This document shows positions 59,127-64,000 of a DNA stretch of 64,000 bases, in pieces. Made by a program: the position numbers and the translations under genes. Position 1 is the stretch's first letter; each line of letters starts with the position of its first letter. The notes under the pieces were generated by a model. The model did no database searches. It saw only the letters and a program-made list of their open reading frames with translations, and was not told the origin of the DNA. Origin of the DNA: Diphasiastrum complanatum (Eukaryota; Streptophyta; Lycopodiopsida; Lycopodiales; Lycopodiaceae); NCBI GenBank assembly GCA_029204225.1, contig CM055108.1, forward strand, positions 15,278,722-15,342,721, written 5' to 3'.

Positions 59127-59857
59127 TGTTGTATCTTCAACATCCACACCGGCTATGGCTCCAACTAGCATGACTATGGCAGTCTCCCAACTAGTTTACG
59201 CTATGGCTTCTCCAACTAGCTTGGATATGGATGCAAGAAAGACAGTCATGAGCATGGTGGTGAGTATTCTGAGGGTAAGATCCGCTCTTCTCTCGTTTCT
59301 CTCCTTAGTTTCTAACAAATGACGGCTTAACCTAAATGATAAAACCCTAAACTAAATCTCCTCCTCTTAAGCTTGCCCTACTAAAGAATGGAGGGCCTAG
59401 ATTAACTTAACTTGTTGCCAGATGAATAATATACAATACAATGTGAAGTAACACAATACATGAAACCACACAAGAGAGAACACTCAGAGAGAAAGATAGG
59501 CATGTATTGCAAATGAGGTTCTTTTCGAAAATGGACTCTTCCACTCCTATCTATACTTGGAGTGGTGGTCACTTACAGAAATGCACTGTGGGACAAGTAA
59601 GCCACATAGACTAACTTAACTTTGAATCACACTGGTGCCAATGGACCTTTGTGACTAACTCTTACATAACTTGAAACTACATATCTATGTGCAGTGCCCA
59701 TGGCAGTTTAAACTTAGAACTGAATATCTTAAGCCATTACGGATAAAGTAAAAGCCTAAATTTGATGGGCAAGTTCTACGTTTAAATCATATCCTGCTTG
59801 TATTTTTAAAGATGTTCCGTAGAATGGCTAGAATATTCCTTGGAATATCAGCCTACA
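59127..59857 (-). repeat. Element H 5' LTR (731 bp)
   Basis: Paired with 52061-52819. Moderate divergence between the two indicates an insertion that is not recent. Confidence 0.93.
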
Positions 59858-60051
59858 ACTGATCAGCCAAACTAGTATTCAGTGTAATGGACCCTCCAAA
59901 TTCACCTATAAGTTGGCTGAATTGATACTCCAGGATGTTCTGGACATTATTGTGTTTGGTGTTGAGGAGGAGCCTCAAGCACAGGCTGAAATTATAGGAA
60001 AAGAGCTAGAATGGCTCTATATTTCATTAAGATGAATGTATCTAATAAAAT
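59858..60051 (+). pseudogene. Element I Gag start, disrupted
   Basis: Right of the ACTGA duplication. From about 59930 copia Gag text is readable in shifting frames (LQDVLDIIVFGVEEEPQAQ, ALYFIKMNVSN). A missing base at 60049-60051 separates it from the next ORF. The LTR and leader of element I are not present. Confidence 0.55.
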
Positions 60052-60777
60052 TTGAGAGAGATAGGATCTTGCACCACAACTAAAGATGCTTGGAATGCAC
60101 TTAAGTCCATATATGAAGCAAAGAATACTTCTAGAATACTCACTATTAGGAATCAAATTTTTCAAAGTTTCCAAAGAAGTGATGAAAGTGCATCAAATTA
60201 TGTTCTGAGATTTAAAGATTTACATAGAGAGCTTTCCTGTGTTGGTGTTACTATTAACCAAGATGAGCTAGTTCAAGTCACTTTAAATGGCTTGAAAGAT
60301 GACTATGATAATCTTGTTCAGTCTTTTGCCATTAAGGAGGAGTTGCCTAATCTAGAAACTCTCCAAGGAATTCTTATTTCTGAAGAATCTAGGCAAAGCT
60401 ATAAAATTTCCAGAATGAACAAACTCGAGCATGTTGGAAGTGACAAAGCCCTCTTTGTCAAGGACAAGCATAAAGGAATGAGTAATAACCAGTTTTCTCA
60501 AGCATCCAACAAAGACAAAGCCAAAGATCGAGACAAAGATGGTGAAGAGGATGATTCATCTCATCCCTCTACTTCAAAGACCAAAAAGAAGAAAGTGAAG
60601 TGTTTCTTCTGTGGCAAGAAGGGACACTATGCCTCTAATTGCTTTAAGAAGAAAAACCAACTCAAGCAAGCAAATCTCTCCAAAGAGATTGAAGAAGATT
60701 CCGTTGCAAGTGATGGAGAAGGATCACTTATGGTGTCCAGTTTTTCTTCATCACCTTTCAAGAAAGATGGAGCTTAG
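60052..60777 (+). pseudogene. gag: Element I Gag and zinc knuckle
   Basis: Copia Gag: REIGSCTTTKDAWNALKS, NYVLRFKDLHRELSCVG, VTLNGLKDDYDNLVQSFAI, knuckle CFFCGKKGHYASNC (intact), acidic tail. It ends in TAG 60775-60777 at the second Trp position of the usual WWIDSG protease start. Confidence 0.85.
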
Positions 60778-61709
60778 TACATAAATAGTGGAGCTTCTTC
60801 ACATATGTGCTGTTCAAAGGAGTCTTTTGACTCAATTGTACCTTACAAAGGACTTAAGAGATCTATTTACACTGCTAATGATCATGAATGTTCTATAGAA
60901 GGAATTGGCAACATTCCATTGAAACTTGCTTCTTCAAAAGTTCTTGCACTTTCTAATGTTATTTTTATTCCAAAACTTACAAAGAACTTGATTTTTAGTG
61001 TGGAAAAGTTGCTTGATAATGGTTGTGATGTAAAGATCAACTCCAATACTTGCTTTATCAAGAAAAATGATGAGATCCTAGTTGATGGATCTAGATGTGG
61101 TGGAATTTTCAAGTTGAATTCTTATGAGAATGCAAACCTTTGTGAAGTTGCTTTGTTATCTAAGGAGGAGTTGTGGCATAGAAGGTTGGGGCATCCTAAC
61201 TTTAAATCTATGTCTTCTATGGTCAAGAAAGTGAAGGCTATTGCTCTTCTCTTTCCAAAGATTTCAAGCCTTGTGAGGCTTGTGCTATTGCAAAATCACA
61301 TAGAAAGCCATATCAAAAGTCTTTTATCAAGACTACTCATCCTTTGGAGCTTATACACTCGGATGCTCATTTTTCCTCTAAAAGTATTGGTGGTGCAACA
61401 TGTTTTGTCACCTTTATTGATGACTTTACTAGATATACTTGGTTGTACCTACTTTCTTCAAAGGCTATGGTATTTGATCACTTTCTAATCTTCAAAGCTT
61501 ATGTTTAGAAACAGCTTTCTTTCAAAGTAAAGGCTTTAAGATGTGATGGAGGAGGTGAATACATCTCCAACAAGTTTCATGAATATTGTGAAGGTGAAGT
61601 AATAAAGAGAGAGTTTTCTTGTGCTTATTCTCCATCTCAAAATGGAGTTGCTGAGAGGAAAAACAGATTTTTATGTGAATGTGCTAAAGCAATTTGAGTT
61701 GAAGCTTCT
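60778..61709 (+). pseudogene. Element I protease and integrase
   Basis: The protease block reads YINSGASSHM: the catalytic Asp is Asn, so the enzyme is dead. Integrase zinc region LWHRRLGHPNFKSM, a shift near 61250, core LIHSDAHFSS, LRCDGGGEYIS and NGVAERKNR. Stops at 61506-61508 (TAG) and 61695-61697 (TGA). Confidence 0.85.
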
Positions 61710-62297
61710 TTGCCTATTGAATATTGGGGTGAAGCTATAAATTGTGGAAACTATTTGTGCAATAGATTACCTCACAATGCACTTGCTGAAAAATCAACTT
61801 TTGAAGTCTTGTTTAAGAAGAAACGTAAGGTAGATCACCTTAGAGTTTTTGGTTGTGCTTGCTTTGTTCATGTGCCCTTGGAAACAAGGAAAAGAGAGGA
61901 TCCTAATTCTATTAAAGGGATCATGGTTGGATATGCATCCAATAAGAAAGCTTACAGAATCTATGTTCCCTCTACCTCAACTACAATTGAGAGTAGGGAT
62001 GTTATATTCCATGAGGATCAAAAATACATTCTTGAGGAGGCCGAGTTCAAAGATTCTCACAAAAATGCTCCAATCATCACCCTTGAAGACTATCATGGAG
62101 AGATGGGGCCGAGAATTGAGGAGGAGTCACCTCGAATCTTTTCACCAAGGAGATCTCAAAGAGAAAGATCTGAGCCTAGGAGGCTTACTTATGAAGATAG
62201 AGGCAAGCAAGTGAAACTCAACTCCACTAATTGTGCTTTTTTTATTTCACATGAGGAGCCAAAGGATGTATATGATGCACTCAATTCGAAGGAATAA
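61710..62297 (+). pseudogene. Element I integrase end and linker
   Basis: EYWGEAINCGNYLCNRLP, RVFGCACFVHVPLETRKRED, then the linker with GPRIEEESPRIFSPRRSQR and DVYDALNSKE, ending in TAA 62295-62297. The GPRIEEE-S-P text is the closest match to the repeated VPRIEEE motif in the element A novel ORF. Confidence 0.85.
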
Positions 62298-63768
62298 TAT
62301 CTTGCCATGAAGGAGGAATATGATGCTTTGATGGCCAAGAAGACATGGGAGCTTGTGGATCTTCCATCCAACAAGCACAGTATTGGCTGCAAGTGGGTTT
62401 TTTTGAGTCAAGTATAATCAAGATGACAGAATCAACAAGTACAAGGCTAGACTTTGTGCTAAAGGTTTTGCTCAAGTTTATGGACTTGATTATGAGGAGA
62501 CTTTTGCTCCAGTTGCAAAGATGGTATCAATTAGAATCATAATTTCTAGTGCTTGTTTTTTCAATTGGCAAGTTCTTCAATTAGATGTCTCTAATGCATT
62601 TTTAAATGGATATCTAGAAGAAGAGATTTATATGGATCAGCCTATTGGGTTCATCCATGACAAAGACAAAGTTTGCTTGCTCTTCAAAAGTCCATATGGA
62701 CTAAAGCAAGCTCCAGGGTCATGGTATTCTCGACTTAACACCTTTCTTGAGTCACTAGGATTTAATCTTAGTATTTATGATCCTTCCTTGTATGTCAAGT
62801 TTTTTGATAAAGATATTGTCATCCTTCTTATTTATGTTGATGATATCATTTTAACAGGAAGTTGTATCAAGTTAGTTGAGGAAACCAAGATTGCACTTGG
62901 AAAAGGGTTCAAGATGCAAGATCTTGGAAAAATTCACTACATACTAGGATTAGAGATTGATTTTTTTTGTATGTCAATCCAAGTATGCTCTTTCAATGTT
63001 AAAAAAGTTCAATATGTTAGATTGTAAGAGTATAGAAACTCCTATGGAACAAAATGTAAAAGACCTCAATGAAGGTGATGAAAGATCCTTCGTGGACATC
63101 ACACTTTTTAGGAGTCTGATAGGCTCCTTAATTTGGCTCACAATAACTAGACCTGACATAAGCTTTAGTGTTCATAAGTTGAGCCAGGCTATGCAAAATC
63201 CTACTATTTATCATTGGAAAATGGCCAAGAGAGTTCTTAGATATATATCTTCAACTTTTGATTATGGTTTATTATTGTATAAAAGTAAAGGTCTTTCTAT
63301 TGTTGGTTATTCTGACTCGGATTTTGCAAATAATAGAGCAGATCAAAAATCTACAAGTGCTTATGTCATATATCTTGGAGGAAACTTTATATTGTATCAC
63401 TCTCATCTTGTGAAGTTGAGTATAAGGCACTCACTACAACAACAAAGGAACTGCTTTGGATCAAGAGGATGCTAGTTGAGCTAAAGATAATTATGGAAGA
63501 TGGTCTACCTATGATCATGTGTGACAACATTTCAGCCCAAGCTCTTGCCAACAACCCGATATTCCATGTAAGGAGCAAACATATCGAAGTTGCACATCAC
63601 TTCGTGAGAGAGAAGCTCATTGGAGGGGAAATCTACTTGGAGCACATCGACACATCATCTTGTATTGTTGATATGCTCACCAAACCTTTGAGCAAGAGTT
63701 CCTTCATCAAGCATATAGAGCCAATCTTGGAGTAATACCAAGATCCATGTTCAAGTCAATATAGATTG
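62298..63768 (+). pseudogene. pol: Element I reverse transcriptase and RNase H
   Basis: KTWELVDLPSNKHSIGCKWV, a shift near 62402, then 62521-63027 with LDVSNAFLNGYLEEEIYMDQ, YGLKQAPGSWYSRL and catalytic ILLIYVDDIILTG. After a shift: FRSLIGSLIWLTITRPDISF and SDSDFANNRADQKST of RNase H; another shift near 63400, then TKELLWIKRMLVELK and HVRSKHIEVAHHFVREKL to TAA near 63733. Nearest relative here is element E. Catalytic residues are kept, but the frame is broken several times. Confidence 0.9.
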
Positions 63769-63778
63769 TTTTTAGGAG
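63769..63778 (+). other. Polypurine tract of element I
   Basis: Purine-containing TTTAGGAG directly before the LTR start; weaker than in the other elements. Confidence 0.55.
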
Positions 63779-64000
63779 TGTTGAAATGGAAAAATAATCC
63801 ATCTTGACTTTAGGCTTGCTACAAACATCGTACCATGCAAGTATGTTGTTCATAAATGCAAATGCCAAGTTTGGCCTAGATAGAACTTGAGCTACATGGA
63901 TATGTCATATCTAGTTTGATGATTACAACTTGCATATAGATTGTAGACTTAGAATTAACAAAATTATGCTAGTAGAAACTCATGGCAATTCACATGCATT
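63779..64000 (+). repeat. 3' LTR of element I, cut by window end
   Basis: TGTTGAAATGGAAAAATAATCC and on to the end of the window; only the start is visible. The first bases resemble LTR E (TGTTGAAATATTGG). Confidence 0.8.

Larger units (their letters stand above)
52061..59857 (-). mobile_element. Element H: gypsy-type element with gag but no pol
   Basis: Flanked by perfect ACTGA duplications (52056-52060, 59858-59862). LTRs 52061-52819 and 59127-59857 on the element strand start TGTAGGCTGATATTCC and end GATACAACA. Polypurine tract GGAAGGGATAA (52820-52830) and a primer site reading TTGGCGCTGTTGC (59114-59126) fix minus polarity and a gypsy-like primer. Interior: gag remnant near the 3' end, a leader of almost 5 kb with a repeat array, and a nested solo LTR. 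No protease, RT or integrase was found, so H is non-autonomous. Confidence 0.9.

Overview
The window reads as nuclear DNA of a land plant with a large, repeat-rich genome. Copia elements carry the plant-type primer-binding site TGGTATCAGAGCC, Gag is of the UBN2 type, and several fragments have plant-like introns. The lineage cannot be fixed from this sequence; a fern, lycophyte or gymnosperm would fit, but that is inference. Most of the 64 kb is LTR retrotransposons, many nested in each other. No rRNA, tRNA or CRISPR array was seen.

Layout. 1-5579: a nearly complete Ty1/copia element (copia-1, +) whose 5' LTR is cut by the window start; it sits in an older copia gag. 5.9-16.5 kb: the only clearly gene-like stretch. 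It holds a small two-exon ubiquitin-like gene, a decayed minus-strand spliced gene opening with a histone H3/CENH3-like fold, two more decayed genes, a DUF7869-like ORF, a cluster of foldback hairpins at 13.3-13.7 kb, and the 3' exons of an unidentified gene ending at 16469. 16.7-29.5 kb: a decayed Ty3/gypsy element (J, +) with Gag, protease and integrase remnants and a long accessory ORF that stops at its polypurine tract. A copia derivative (B, minus) and a solo LTR of the copia-1 family lie inside it.

29.5-45.6 kb: a nest of at least four elements. Copia element C (minus) has its 5' LTR split by element D (32994-45265, minus, target duplication AAATC). The two LTRs of D are in turn split, at nearby sites, by element A (33609-38869, +) and element E (42396-44732, minus). 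45.6-50.2 kb: AT-rich DNA with little recognisable, plus a (GA)93 microsatellite. 50.2-51.9 kb: an LTR start (G) and a gypsy RNase H/integrase remnant. 52061-59857: a gypsy-type element H (minus, target duplication ACTGA) with gag but no pol and a roughly 2 kb array of ACTCGCAC-containing repeats in its leader. 59.9-64.0 kb: a decayed copia element I (+) running into its 3' LTR at the window end.

The most interesting signal is shared by A and B. Both are copia-like elements (related LTRs, copia Gag zinc-knuckle region, the linker that normally joins integrase to reverse transcriptase). In both, the reverse transcriptase/RNase H region is replaced by an unfamiliar domain present once in B and twice in A. 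This looks like a family of non-autonomous elements with its own protein. Almost every coding region carries stops or frameshifts; copia-1 is the youngest-looking, with two in-frame stops in an otherwise open polyprotein.
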